The notes under the pieces: generated by a model
What the model was told of the DNA's origin: nothing
What the model saw: only the letters and a program-made list of their open reading frames with translations
The model's database searches: none
In this document: positions 26,426 through 35,128 of the stretch, one piece after another
How the letters are laid out: each line of letters opens with the position of its first letter
Numbering within the stretch: the stretch's first letter is position 1
Made by a program: the position numbers and the translations under genes
From: Nostoc sp. NIES-4103
Lineage (GTDB): Bacteria; Cyanobacteriota; Cyanobacteriia; Cyanobacteriales; Nostocaceae
NCBI RefSeq assembly: GCF_002368335.1
Contig: NZ_AP018288.1
Span: 2,798,883 to 2,862,882, forward strand
Direction: 5' to 3'
Length of the DNA stretch: 64,000 bases

Positions 26426-27895
26426 CTATTCACTTTCAAAAGCACCTACTTCTGGAGTCTTGTTGTGATTTTTTTCTTCTTCGACAAATTGTTCAACGGT
26501 GTAAACATCAGGCCAGACTGACGCACCGTGTTCATAAGCATCGATACCAATGCGATCTGCTTCGGGATTGACGCGTAGGCGTCCCGTCGCTTTCAATCCA
26601 CCATACATCAAAAAGGCGAAAGCAACGGTGAATACTACAATTGATACTACCCCTAGAAGTTGTACCCCCAGTAAGTCAAAGCCGCCACCTAAAAGTAGGC
26701 CTGCTTTTTTATTCAGGGTGAGTTCTTTTTGACCCAAGAAGCCGACACAGAGAGTACCCATCATACCATTGATACCATGTACGGCAAATGCTCCTACCGG
26801 GTCATCAATGTGGAGTGACTCAATCAAATTCATCCCAAGCACAACCAAAATCCCACCCGTCAAGCCAATTAAAACAGCAGCCCAAGGGGCCACATAAGCG
26901 CAAGGAGCTGTAATGGCTACTAATCCAGCCAAGGAACCATTGAGACAATAAACCAAATCCCACTTACCCGTGCGGATGTACTGGTAAATTATTGCCGATA
27001 ATGCTCCTGATCCTGCGGCAAGTGTAGTATTGATTGTTACTAATCCAATCAATCCTGTATTACCTGTGCCGAGAGTTGAGCCAGGGTTAAACCCATACCA
27101 ACCAAACCAGAGAATCATTGTTCCCAAAGTCGCTAACCCCAAATTGTGGGCTGGTGCTAGTGTTCCCCAAGCAGGACGACCAGGACGGGGCCCAAGCAAA
27201 TAAGCACCAACTAGGGCTGTCCAACCACCAACTGTGTGGACAACGGAACCACCAGCGAAGTCGTGATAGCTCAATTTGGCTAACCAGCCGTCGGTATTCC
27301 ACGCCCAGTGAACAGTAATTGGGTAGCTAATGGCCCCCATAATGGCGCTGTAAATTAAGTCGCCAATAAAGTCTGTTCTGCCAGCCATTGAACCAGTGGT
27401 GATTGTACTGGCGGTGGCTGCAAAGGCAAATTGGAAGAAGAACAGCGTATAGGTGTTGATGGGGGCTGTAGAACCAGGTGCCCCCATTGGGTAACTGCCA
27501 TCACCACCAGGTAGTTGGCTGAGGAAGAAAGTATCTATGCCAAAAAATCCGCCAGCACTTGTACCAAAGGCGATACCGAAGCCGATCGCCCACCATGCCA
27601 GAATAGTGACAGCCGCGTCAATAAAGTTTTCTAATAAAGCGTTAACTACACCTCTTTGGCGGATCAAGCCAGCTTCTAACATCGCAAAGCCGGTTTGCAT
27701 GAAGAATACCAAAAACCCACTTAGCAGTACCCAAGTTGTATCAATTGAAATTTGCAATTTCGTTGTAGTTTCCGATAAAGACTGAAGGGTTGGAGGATCT
27801 GCCGCCTGTACAACTGTCGGCGCAAAAACTGCAAACACCATCGAGCCTATCGCTAAGGCTAATAAGCGATGCCACGGTCGAATATGCTTATTCAT
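26426..27895 (-). CDS. amt: Ammonium transporter
   Basis: 489 aa with a signal peptide (LLALAIGSMVFAVFAPTVVQ) and the Amt fold: GFAMLEAGLIRQRGVVN, pore histidines in FAGGSVVHTVGG and GAFAVHGING. It is the first of three same-strand amt genes, an arrangement like the amt4-amt1-amtB cluster of Anabaena PCC 7120; which paralogue is which cannot be settled by eye. The 358-bp gap to the next amt contains that gene's own promoter, so the cluster is not one simple operon. Confidence 0.92.
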   Translation of the reverse strand: MNKHIRPWHRLLALAIGSMVFAVFAPTVVQAADPPTLQSLSETTTKLQISIDTTWVLLSGFLVFFMQTGFAMLEAGLIRQRGVVNALLENFIDAAVTILAWWAIGFGIAFGTSAGGFFGIDTFFLSQLPGGDGSYPMGAPGSTAPINTYTLFFFQFAFAATASTITTGSMAGRTDFIGDLIYSAIMGAISYPITVHWAWNTDGWLAKLSYHDFAGGSVVHTVGGWTALVGAYLLGPRPGRPAWGTLAPAHNLGLATLGTMILWFGWYGFNPGSTLGTGNTGLIGLVTINTTLAAGSGALSAIIYQYIRTGKWDLVYCLNGSLAGLVAITAPCAYVAPWAAVLIGLTGGILVVLGMNLIESLHIDDPVGAFAVHGINGMMGTLCVGFLGQKELTLNKKAGLLLGGGFDLLGVQLLGVVSIVVFTVAFAFLMYGGLKATGRLRVNPEADRIGIDAYEHGASVWPDVYTVEQFVEEEKNHNKTPEVGAFESE

Positions 27896-28572
27896 TACTT
27901 GCTTTTTCCTGCCTGAAAAGCGGTGATTTACGTCAGTGATAATTGTCTGACATAAATAAATTAAGGTAGCTCACTCATAACTGATGACCAAATAATTACT
28001 AATTCGTAATTCGTAATTCGTAATTCGTAATTAAAAATTCATGAATTACTAATTAATTATTAATTAATTAATTCAGGTACAAGCCCACGCCACTTGCTCC
28101 ACTTAGGCAAAGCCCTCTTGGCCGCAGTGGCTCCTCAATTCATTGATGAAAAAAAAGAAATTTGATTCATTATTCAGAGCAAGCGGATTCATCCGTGGGG
28201 TAATAATTACGAATTACGAATTATAAATTACGAATTGCGCGAAGCGCTTGACTGTCATCTGTCATCGAGCATCGACCTTTACGAGTGATTATGCAAATGT
28301 TAGATGTGCTTGTAGCTCTAATTATCAGACTAGTTCCTGTTGTACCTCTAGTAAATCTACGTATAAATGAATAAATTTTATTGATTTTCTATTTACCAAT
28401 CCGAAAATTCTGTATTATTAGATACTTTTTTCTTGCTAACATCCCATCCCGTGGATGATGACACTTGAAATCAAGCAAGTGTATGCTTTACAGAATAAGT
28501 ATTTCCCATCTGTGAAAGGCAAAGCCCAGAAGATTATTAAATTTATATACAGAAAGTTAAGAAATTGTGACT
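27896..28572. other. Intergenic region with paired inverted heptamer arrays and repeat copy F
   Basis: AATTCGT units (28001-28032) and inverted ACGAATT units (28204-28237) bracket about 170 bp that contain dispersed repeat copy F (28087-28133). Next to the amt start, GTAGCTCACTCATA is a weak partial match to NtcA and was not accepted. The open frame at 28455-28673 is antisense to purE at its end and is not supported. Confidence 0.6.
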
Positions 28573-29088
28573 TTAGAGTTGTTTTAAATATTGCTCGTAG
28601 CCTAGTTCGTCGAGTTTTGCTTGTTTTGCCATTACTGATTCAGCTAGATTTTGGCGATATTGTTGTACTTTGACTAATAAGTCTGGTTGCTGAGTTGCGA
28701 GAATTTGCACTGCTAAAAGTCCAGCATTCTTAGCATTGCCGATGGCTACCGTTGCTACTGGGATACCTGCTGGCATCTGTACAATTGAATATAATGAATC
28801 AACGCCTTGCAGGTTACGAGTGGCTACAGGAACACCAATCACAGGAAGTGGAGTTAGAGATGCTACCATGCCTGGAAGATGGGCAGCACCACCCGCACCG
28901 GCGATAATCACCTTAATACCACGTTGGTGAGCTTGTTGGGCATACTGCACCATGCGTTCTGGAGTACGATGGGCAGAGACGATCGCGACTTCAGTCTCGA
29001 TGCCAAATTCTTCACAAACTGCGATCGCATCTTTCATTGTGGGCAAATCTGAATCGCTGCCCATGATAATACCGATAAGGGGAGTCAT
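28573..29088 (-). CDS. purE: 5-(carboxyamino)imidazole ribonucleotide mutase
   Basis: 171 aa. GSDSDLPTMKDA at 10-21 and SAHRTPERM are the class I PurE active-site signatures; GGAAHLPGM follows. It converts N5-CAIR to CAIR in purine synthesis. It is divergent from nagA, with 56 bp between start codons, so promoters must overlap. Confidence 0.95.
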   Translation of the reverse strand: MTPLIGIIMGSDSDLPTMKDAIAVCEEFGIETEVAIVSAHRTPERMVQYAQQAHQRGIKVIIAGAGGAAHLPGMVASLTPLPVIGVPVATRNLQGVDSLYSIVQMPAGIPVATVAIGNAKNAGLLAVQILATQQPDLLVKVQQYRQNLAESVMAKQAKLDELGYEQYLKQL

Positions 29089-29144
29089 AGAATTTTGGAT
29101 TTTAGATTTTAGATTAATAACCGATTTATTCTCTCGCCAATGTG

Positions 29145-30317
29145 ATGACTAAAGCAATACACAGTCCCATCGCTACGAATGTAGATATTATCAATGCACG
29201 AGTACCTGGTTACAAGGGCTTGCAGATGCTCTTAGTTAACCATGAGGGCATGATTGAGCAAATCTTACCCATGGGTACAGTCTTTAAGCGGGTTCCAGCA
29301 CCAGATTTACAAGTATGGGATGTTGCTGGCGACTGGATTTCTTTGGGTGGAGTCGATTTGCAGATTAACGGTGCGTTGGGTTTAGCATTTCCCGATTTAA
29401 CTGCCGCAGATACTCACTTATTAGAGCAAATTTCGCAATTTTTGTGGAATGTCGGAGTTGATGGATTTTTACCGACAGTGGTGACAACTTCAGTGGATAA
29501 TATTCAGCGATCGCTAGCTGTAATTGCTGATTTTCTCCCCAGTCAAAAAGCAGGTGCCAAAATTCTGGGAGTACATCTAGAAGGGCCGTTTTTGAATTTG
29601 CAAAAGCGCGGCGCCCACCCAGCAGAGTATTTGCTACCTTTAACCATCGAAGAAGTGAAGCGAGTTTTGGGCGATTATGCCCATGTTGTGAAAGTTATTA
29701 CCTTAGCACCAGAATTAGATGCCACTGGTGAAGTAATTGCATATTTGCGTTCCTTGGGCATCACCGTTAGTTTAGGACATTCTCAGGCAACAGCCGCCCA
29801 AGCACAACATGCTTTTGAACTCGGTGCCACGATGGTAACTCATGCTTTCAACGCTATGCCACCATTACATCACCGTGAACCAGGTTTATTAGGGGCAGCA
29901 ATTATCCATCCAGATGTGATGTGTGGTTTTATTGCGGATGGTCAACATGTTTCGCCTATCATGTTGCAAATTTTACTCCGTGCTAGCAAAGGATTGTTCT
30001 TGGTTAGCGATGCCCTTGCACCACTAGGGCTACCCGATGGAGTGTATCCTTGGGACAGTCGGCAAATTGAAGTCAAAAATGGTACTGCACGATTGCCAGA
30101 TGGCACTTTATCGGGCACAACTTTACCTTTATTGGTGGGAGTGCAGAATTTGGTGAAGTGGGGAATTTGTGACGTAGAGAAAGCTATTTTACTTGCTACC
30201 GATGCACCCAGACAAGCGATCGCTTTACCGGGAATTACCAAGAGTCAAGCTGCTAATTTATTACGCTGGCATTGGGATGAAAGTACAAAAGAACTAACTT
30301 GGCAACGATTGGGCTAA
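29145..30317 (+). CDS. nagA: N-acetylglucosamine-6-phosphate deacetylase
   Basis: 390 aa from the ATG at 29145 (a GTG one codon earlier is less likely). Amidohydrolase markers: HLEGPFLN with the metal Glu, VSLGHS and THAFNAMPPLHHREPG with metal-binding histidines, and VSDALAP with the catalytic Asp. It removes acetate from GlcNAc-6-P during recycling of cell-wall amino sugars. No nagB is adjacent. Confidence 0.93.
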   Translation: MTKAIHSPIATNVDIINARVPGYKGLQMLLVNHEGMIEQILPMGTVFKRVPAPDLQVWDVAGDWISLGGVDLQINGALGLAFPDLTAADTHLLEQISQFLWNVGVDGFLPTVVTTSVDNIQRSLAVIADFLPSQKAGAKILGVHLEGPFLNLQKRGAHPAEYLLPLTIEEVKRVLGDYAHVVKVITLAPELDATGEVIAYLRSLGITVSLGHSQATAAQAQHAFELGATMVTHAFNAMPPLHHREPGLLGAAIIHPDVMCGFIADGQHVSPIMLQILLRASKGLFLVSDALAPLGLPDGVYPWDSRQIEVKNGTARLPDGTLSGTTLPLLVGVQNLVKWGICDVEKAILLATDAPRQAIALPGITKSQAANLLRWHWDESTKELTWQRLG

Positions 30318-30471
30318 CTAACATACACCGCTGTGGTGGAGTCGATGCTGCTTGAGTCCATAGCCGCTATAGGGAGGCTGTTACTTTATTATCAAGCAGG
30401 AAAAATTTGCTTAGTATTTATACTGTGATGTACTATAATTTACATTTAGTAACATTCTGTAATCAGTAGTA

Positions 30472-31060
30472 ATGTACCAAGCAATAAATAAATTTTTCAA
30501 GATAGCAGCTTCTACAGTTGTCGTCACATTGTCTTTGAGTATGTTTTCTACATCCAAAGCCGCTGCTGTAACTTTTAATTTTTCATACCAATTTAGTAGT
30601 GGCAATTTATTATCAGGTAATTTTGAAGGGGATTTAGGATTAGATGGAGATACTATCAGTAATATATCTAATCTCAATGCTCAATTTTCTGCTCTACCTG
30701 GAGTGACTTAATAACAACGCTAGACTTTTTAGTTCTAACACATCTCTTCCTGCGATCGCTTCACTATCTGGAAACCAGGTAGATATTTTTGGTACTAACT
30801 TCACATTTGGTAATGGTGAAGGCTTTCTACTTTTCAATTCATTAAATGTTGCAAGTGTGGGTAATGCAGGTATTAGTGATATATTCTTATTTATTGGTGG
30901 CAGCAGAGAATCCGAAAATTTTAATATAAATAGCTGGAAGGCAACTATAGCTTCTGTTCCTGAACCGTCTGTGATTTTGGGTTTAGCAACGTTAGGAACT
31001 GGATTACTTGTATTACGTAAAAAGTCTGCAAAAAATTTCAAACGTACTTTCAATAGTTGA
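30472..31060 (+). pseudogene. PEP-CTERM sorting-domain protein, one-base frameshift
   Basis: The first frame (30472-30711) gives a signal peptide (IAASTVVVTLSLSMFSTSKAAA) and FNFSYQFSSGNLLSGNF, a usual opening of exported PEP-CTERM proteins. After ACT at 30706-30708 the sequence continues in another frame, LNNARLFSSNTSL..., to VPEPSVILGLATLGTGLLVL RKK, the PEP-CTERM anchor. One extra base near 30709 explains the break. The repaired product is about 195 aa and would be sorted by exosortase. It is either a recent pseudogene or a sequencing error. Confidence 0.8.
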
Positions 31061-31064
31061 ACAC

Positions 31065-31087
31065 TCCTGGCTTTGAAAAAACCAGGA
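31065..31087 (+). terminator. Stem-loop after PEP-CTERM gene
   Basis: TCCTGGCTTT pairs with AAACCAGGA apart from a bulged C; it lies 5 bp after the stop at 31060. The T-run after it is poor. Confidence 0.5.
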
Positions 31088-31195
31088 TTCCTGGAACTGA
31101 GTATTGGGTAAAGTTCACAATTATCAAATTCTTCGCTGATAACTGTGAACTGTTCTCTATCCCCAATCCCTAACCTCCATTGTCCAGTTGCTTTG

Positions 31196-31346
31196 ACGCA
31201 CAGCCACAAACAGTTTGAGTACAGGCTTCACAGCAGTAGGCCTTGTCATCGTTGATCGCTGCTTCTTCAATAGAAATCACGCATAAGCAAGTACCACTTT
31301 TGATAAAACTGTCTACTCACTAACACCGAAGCGCGATCGCTACCTG
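31196..31346 (-). pseudogene. Decayed metallothionein gene copy
   Basis: Read on the minus strand, 31296-31196 gives GTCLCVISIEEAAIN, DDKAYCCEACTQTVCGCA, clearly homologous to the intact gene at 34077-34244. The first 12 codons and the ribosome site are deleted, 30 bp are lost between short AGCTTCA-type direct repeats, and the stop codon is changed (TGA to TCA). The 5' flank, ACTGTCTACTCACTAACA and a HIP1 site, is also shared with the intact copy, so the whole locus was duplicated. Confidence 0.85.
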
Positions 31347-33560
31347 TCAGGTCAAAGTGCTATAGGAGAAAGAGCTATCTGCAAAGATAAATTTCTCAAA
31401 GCCAGTAGTAGACATGGTAATAAAATCACCATTGTTGTTGAAGGTGATGTGGGCAGGGTTAAGGGTATTTCCAGAAATAACACCAGAAATAGTTATTTCA
31501 GAGCGATTGAAACTGCTGAGGTTGAGAGTGTCCCAGCCAGATCCGCCATTAACAGTTGCAGCACCAAACCCTTTGAAGCAGTCATTTCCTGCACCCAGTT
31601 CAATGCTGATCTGGCCACCGATAGTCACTTTCTGTTGAATGCCATCTATGATACTGGTGGCGATAACTCGGTCATTACCATTGCCAGTCTTGATGGTTCC
31701 CTGTCCATAAATGCCATAGGCTGTACCACCAATTGTTGTCGTGGCCTGACCAGTAATGATGTCATAACCGTCACCTGTGCTAATAGTTCCATCGTTGAAG
31801 ATGCCATAGGCGGTGGCGTTTACTTCTAAGCCGTTTCCATAACCTGTAATCCTGTCCTTACTACTCCCTGTAGCAATGGTGGCGTCTTTAGTGTTCTGGA
31901 TGCCGATGCCGATCCCAGCTTTGCCGTTGCTGTCGCCGTTGCCGCCGTTGCCGCCGCTGCCGCCAGTACCAGTGCCAGTAATAGTGTCTTCTCCACCTCC
32001 TGTATCCAGTTGGCCACTGTTGCTGATACCAGTTCCAGCTCCTCCATCGCCGCCGTTGCCAAGACCGTAATAGTCGTCGCCGCCATTGCCGCCGGTACCG
32101 GTACCAGTGATACTGTCTTCTTTGTCTCCAGTATTCAGACTGCCACTGTTGCTGATACCAGTTCCAGCTAGACCGTCGTTCCCATCTACGACGACATAAT
32201 AGTAGGCGTCATAGCCGTCCCTACCGCGTCTGCCAGCAGCAGTGCCAGTAATAGTATCTTTTCCATCCCCAGTATTTAGACTGCCACTATTGCTGATGTT
32301 ACCACTGATAGTATCTCCTCCGTCTCCAGTATCCAGTTGACCACTGTTGCTGATGCTACCACTACTGATAGTATCTCCTCCATCTCCAGTATCCAGTTGA
32401 CCACTGTTGCTGATGCTACCACTGATAGTATCTCCTCCGTCTCCAGTATCCAGTTGACCACTGTTGCTGATGCCGTAAACATCGCTGATAGTATCTTCTC
32501 CGTCTCCAGTATTTAGACTGCCACTGTTGATGATGCCACCAGTGCCAGTAATAGTATCTTTTCCATCTCCAGTATCCAGTTGACCACTGTTGCTGATGCC
32601 GATCCCAACTCCGTCATAGCGGACACCGGAATTGTAGTCTGGCGCGCCGTAGCCGCCGTAGCCGTTGCCAGTGATAGTGTCTTCTCCATCTCCGGTATCC
32701 AGTTGACCACTGTTGTTGATACCAATTCCATTTCCACCATTGCCGCTGAAGAAGCGGCCATCGGCACCATTGCTACCGATACCAGTGCCGATGATAGTGT
32801 CTTTCCCATCCCCTGTATTCAGACTGCCACTGTTGTTGATACCAATTCCGTAGCCGCCATTGCCGCCGTATTCGCCGCCGTAGCCGCCATTGCCGCCGAT
32901 ACCAGTACCAGTGATACTGTCTTCTCCGTTTCCAGTATTCAGACTGCCACTGTTGTTGATACCGTTTCCGTAGCCGCCATTGCCGCCGTATACGCCGCCG
33001 TTGCCGCCGGTACCGATACCAGTGATACTGTCTTCTCCCTCTTTGGTATCTACTTCGCCACTGTTGTTGATGCCAGTCCCATCTCCGCCTTTGCCACCAA
33101 TTTCGGTGTTGCTACTGCCGTTGCCGCCAGTACCAGTGCCGGTAATAATGTCTTTTCCTTCTTTGGTATTCACACTTTTACTGTTGCTGATACCGATTCC
33201 GTTGCCACCGTTGCCACCGTTGCCTATGTAGTAGTAGGAGTCGTAGTCGTAGCCCTCACCGCCGTCACCGCCGGTACTGTTGCCAGTGATACTGTCTTCT
33301 CCCTCTCCGGTATCTACTTCACCACTGTTGTTGATGCCGATCGCATCTGAGCCTTTGCCACCGTAGAAATCAACCTCGTTGTCGATGCCCCTGCTACCAC
33401 TACTAGTGCCAGTGATAGTATCGTTTCCTGAGAGTGTACGAATGAAACCTTCAGTTAAAATATCAATACCAATTGCCAAAGATGCATTTAACTCTTCTCC
33501 AACTAAACTATCGGCATCGGAGGTACCGATGTAATTGGGGGGAACGCTAAGTTTAGCCAT
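31347..33560 (-). CDS. Large Gly/Asp/Asn-rich repeat protein (RTX/beta-roll-like)
   Basis: 737 aa from the ATG at 33560, with GAGGA 8 nt upstream. The body is about 18 repeats of the pattern I(S/N)NSGxLDTGDGxDTI(T/S)G, interspersed with Gly/Asn spacers of variable length (GTGTGGNGGxGG). The C-terminus has GNDCFKGFGAATVNGGSG WDTL, like the end of haemolysin-type calcium-binding proteins. There is no signal peptide, which fits type I secretion, but no ABC exporter is nearby. Probably an extracellular or surface calcium-binding protein. Repeat DNA creates several long antisense frames. The stop codon lies directly beside the decayed metallothionein locus. Confidence 0.8.
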   Translation of the reverse strand: MAKLSVPPNYIGTSDADSLVGEELNASLAIGIDILTEGFIRTLSGNDTITGTSSGSRGIDNEVDFYGGKGSDAIGINNSGEVDTGEGEDSITGNSTGGDGGEGYDYDSYYYIGNGGNGGNGIGISNSKSVNTKEGKDIITGTGTGGNGSSNTEIGGKGGDGTGINNSGEVDTKEGEDSITGIGTGGNGGVYGGNGGYGNGINNSGSLNTGNGEDSITGTGIGGNGGYGGEYGGNGGYGIGINNSGSLNTGDGKDTIIGTGIGSNGADGRFFSGNGGNGIGINNSGQLDTGDGEDTITGNGYGGYGAPDYNSGVRYDGVGIGISNSGQLDTGDGKDTITGTGGIINSGSLNTGDGEDTISDVYGISNSGQLDTGDGGDTISGSISNSGQLDTGDGGDTISSGSISNSGQLDTGDGGDTISGNISNSGSLNTGDGKDTITGTAAGRRGRDGYDAYYYVVVDGNDGLAGTGISNSGSLNTGDKEDSITGTGTGGNGGDDYYGLGNGGDGGAGTGISNSGQLDTGGGEDTITGTGTGGSGGNGGNGDSNGKAGIGIGIQNTKDATIATGSSKDRITGYGNGLEVNATAYGIFNDGTISTGDGYDIITGQATTTIGGTAYGIYGQGTIKTGNGNDRVIATSIIDGIQQKVTIGGQISIELGAGNDCFKGFGAATVNGGSGWDTLNLSSFNRSEITISGVISGNTLNPAHITFNNNGDFITMSTTGFEKFIFADSSFSYSTLT

Positions 33561-33566
33561 GATCAA

Positions 33567-34076
33567 AATCCTCTAATTTGGGTTGTTACGCTGGTTTCGT
33601 CCAATCTGTGATGTTTTGAGGCTGTTATTGCAAATATGATTTGGCTCTTATTTATACTCGTTGTACAACTTATAAACTAAAGCATGCTAAGTATAAGCGA
33701 ACTACATTAAAAATATACTAGCCTAAATGCATATATACATAAATACATGCATTTAAACATATCTTGACAAAAACCTTGGTTAACGCTTTTATTTTGAGGT
33801 TTATTGAGATTGAGGCCGAAGCCAAAGGCATAGGCACTTAACTTTAATTTTGAAAAAAACTTGGATTGAGTGTCTTTGAGTCAGACTGTATGCTGAAAAA
33901 TTTGTCAAAGCGATCGCAATTTAGCAGACGCTATTAAAAGTTAATGCTAGGAGTGTTTAGTCCTAGCATCTATAAGTCAAAAATAAAAAGGTAAGAGACT
34001 TCTAAGAAAATATTCCACTGTTATTGTTCGTTGCTGATTAACACTTAACAGTCAACCGTCAACAACATCAGTTTGA
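33567..34076. other. Intergenic region, 510 bp
   Basis: AT-rich upstream region of the repeat protein gene on the minus strand, with ATACAT/ATGCAT alternating segments near 33729-33760. A short inverted CTAGGAGTG/AGTCCTAG-like sequence lies at about 33948-33967. No gene was found. Confidence 0.45.
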
Positions 34077-34244
34077 TCAAGCACAGCCACAAACAGATTG
34101 AGTACAGGCTTCACCGTTTGAATGACCATTAGCACAAGCTTCACAGCAGTAGGCTTTGTCATCCTTGATCACTGCATCTTCAATAGAAATCACGCATAAG
34201 CAAGTACCACAGGCGCATTTAACTTGGTTTATAGTTACCGCCAT
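34077..34244 (-). CDS. Metallothionein (SmtA/BmtA type)
   Basis: 55 aa. The translation begins MAVTINQVKCACGTCLCV and ends CTQSVCGCA; nine to eleven cysteines and one HS follow the cyanobacterial metallothionein layout (CxCxxCxC ... YCCxACAxGH ... CxxxxCxC). It binds Zn, Cd or Cu in the cytoplasm. AGGAG lies 9-10 nt before the ATG. No smtB-type repressor gene is adjacent. The MerC-like gene is 174 bp upstream on the same strand. A broken copy lies 2.8 kb away at 31196. Confidence 0.92.
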   Translation of the reverse strand: MAVTINQVKCACGTCLCVISIEDAVIKDDKAYCCEACANGHSNGEACTQSVCGCA

Positions 34245-34325
34245 AGCAATACATTCTCCTTTTTTGATAAAACTGTCTACTCACTAACAGGGAAGCGCGA
34301 TCGCCACCCGTTCACGAAAAAATAA

Positions 34326-34343
34326 ATTCAGCTTTCACTGAAT
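34326..34343. promoter_or_regulatory. Inverted repeat ATTCAG-N6-CTGAAT upstream of metallothionein gene
   Basis: A perfect 6-6-6 inverted repeat about 82 bp before the start codon. Its place suggests an operator, and ArsR/SmtB-type repressors bind imperfect palindromes near such genes, but this sequence is not a recognised SmtB site. Confidence 0.4.
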
Positions 34344-34417
34344 CTTGCAATCATAATAGAACTTTTTGGAAAATTGTAATACTCGCTCAAGCTGTCAATT
34401 GGTTATAGTTTTTTGAT

Positions 34418-34816
34418 TTAAAAGTTACATTTCTTATTGCGGCATAATCTATAGTTACGAAAATGTCCAAATGCCAAAGAAGTTGCTCCTAAAACTGTAG
34501 CAACACGTTCACCTTCTTCTGTTAAGAATTCGTGACCGAAAATTGCAGTTCCTATCAGAAGCGCCAACCCCAAAATGCCAAACATGATAACTTTTCGGTC
34601 TTTATGGTGACTACAACCTTGCGTCAAAGCCAACGCACTTATGGGAAAGACAAACCACAAAAGCAGACGGTGAAAGCTTTCGTTAGCAAGAGAAGTTGTT
34701 GCCAATGCAGGAAGCATGACTATGACAACTGGTAGGAACAGACAGTGGATTGCACACATGGTAGAAAGTGCGATCGCACTCCTGTCCATCAACATTTGCA
34801 TTCTTGGGCTACGCAC
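34418..34816 (-). CDS. MerC-domain membrane protein
   Basis: 132 aa starting GTG at 34816 with AGGAG 8 nt upstream. Four TM helices; the first holds STMCAIHCLFLP with the CxxxC pair characteristic of the MerC mercuric-ion transport family. A His/Cys-rich stretch CSHHKD follows helix two, and the tail is CRNKKC. It probably moves or binds a soft metal. Its neighbour downstream on the same strand is the metallothionein gene. Confidence 0.82.
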   Translation of the reverse strand: MRSPRMQMLMDRSAIALSTMCAIHCLFLPVVIVMLPALATTSLANESFHRLLLWFVFPISALALTQGCSHHKDRKVIMFGILGLALLIGTAIFGHEFLTEEGERVATVLGATSLAFGHFRNYRLCRNKKCNF

Positions 34817-34957
34817 AAGCAGTACTCCTGATTTTGTTTTAGAAATATATCTTTAAGAGGATGACAAAAACAAATTTAACATTTTATTTATATTTTTCCC
34901 TAAAAATATAATAAACAACCTGCTGACCGTTCACAGCCATCAGTCATCAGTCAAAAT

Positions 34958-35102
34958 AATTCGTAATTCGTAATTGTTACTCCACGGCTCTTGCCGTGGA
35001 CTTGAATCAGGAATCAATTTATTTCTTCCATTAATAAATTAAAGGGGCTTGTATCTTTAATGAATTCTTAATTACGAATTACGAATTACGAATTACGAAT
35101 TA
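34958..35102. repeat. Paired inverted heptamer arrays (AATTCGT / ACGAATT) with internal hairpin
   Basis: AATTCGT units at 34958-34975 and inverted units at 35070-35102, with a perfect TCCACGGC-TCTT-GCCGTGGA hairpin at 34981-35000 between them. Same design as 28001-28237. It lies just downstream of the antiporter gene. Confidence 0.7.
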
Positions 35103-35128
35103 GTAATTATTTGGTCAACAACTTCGTA

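Noticed and set aside
27967..27980. NtcA site before the first amt gene (GTAGCTCACTCATA)
   Set aside because: The right half is ATA rather than TAC; no exact GTA-N8-TAC was found in this upstream region.
30694..31209. 171-codon minus-strand frame
   Set aside because: Antisense to the PEP-CTERM gene, whose other strand reads a meaningful protein across the frameshift.
32580..33350. 256-codon plus-strand frame
   Set aside because: Antisense of the Gly/Asp repeat protein; repetitive DNA keeps it open.
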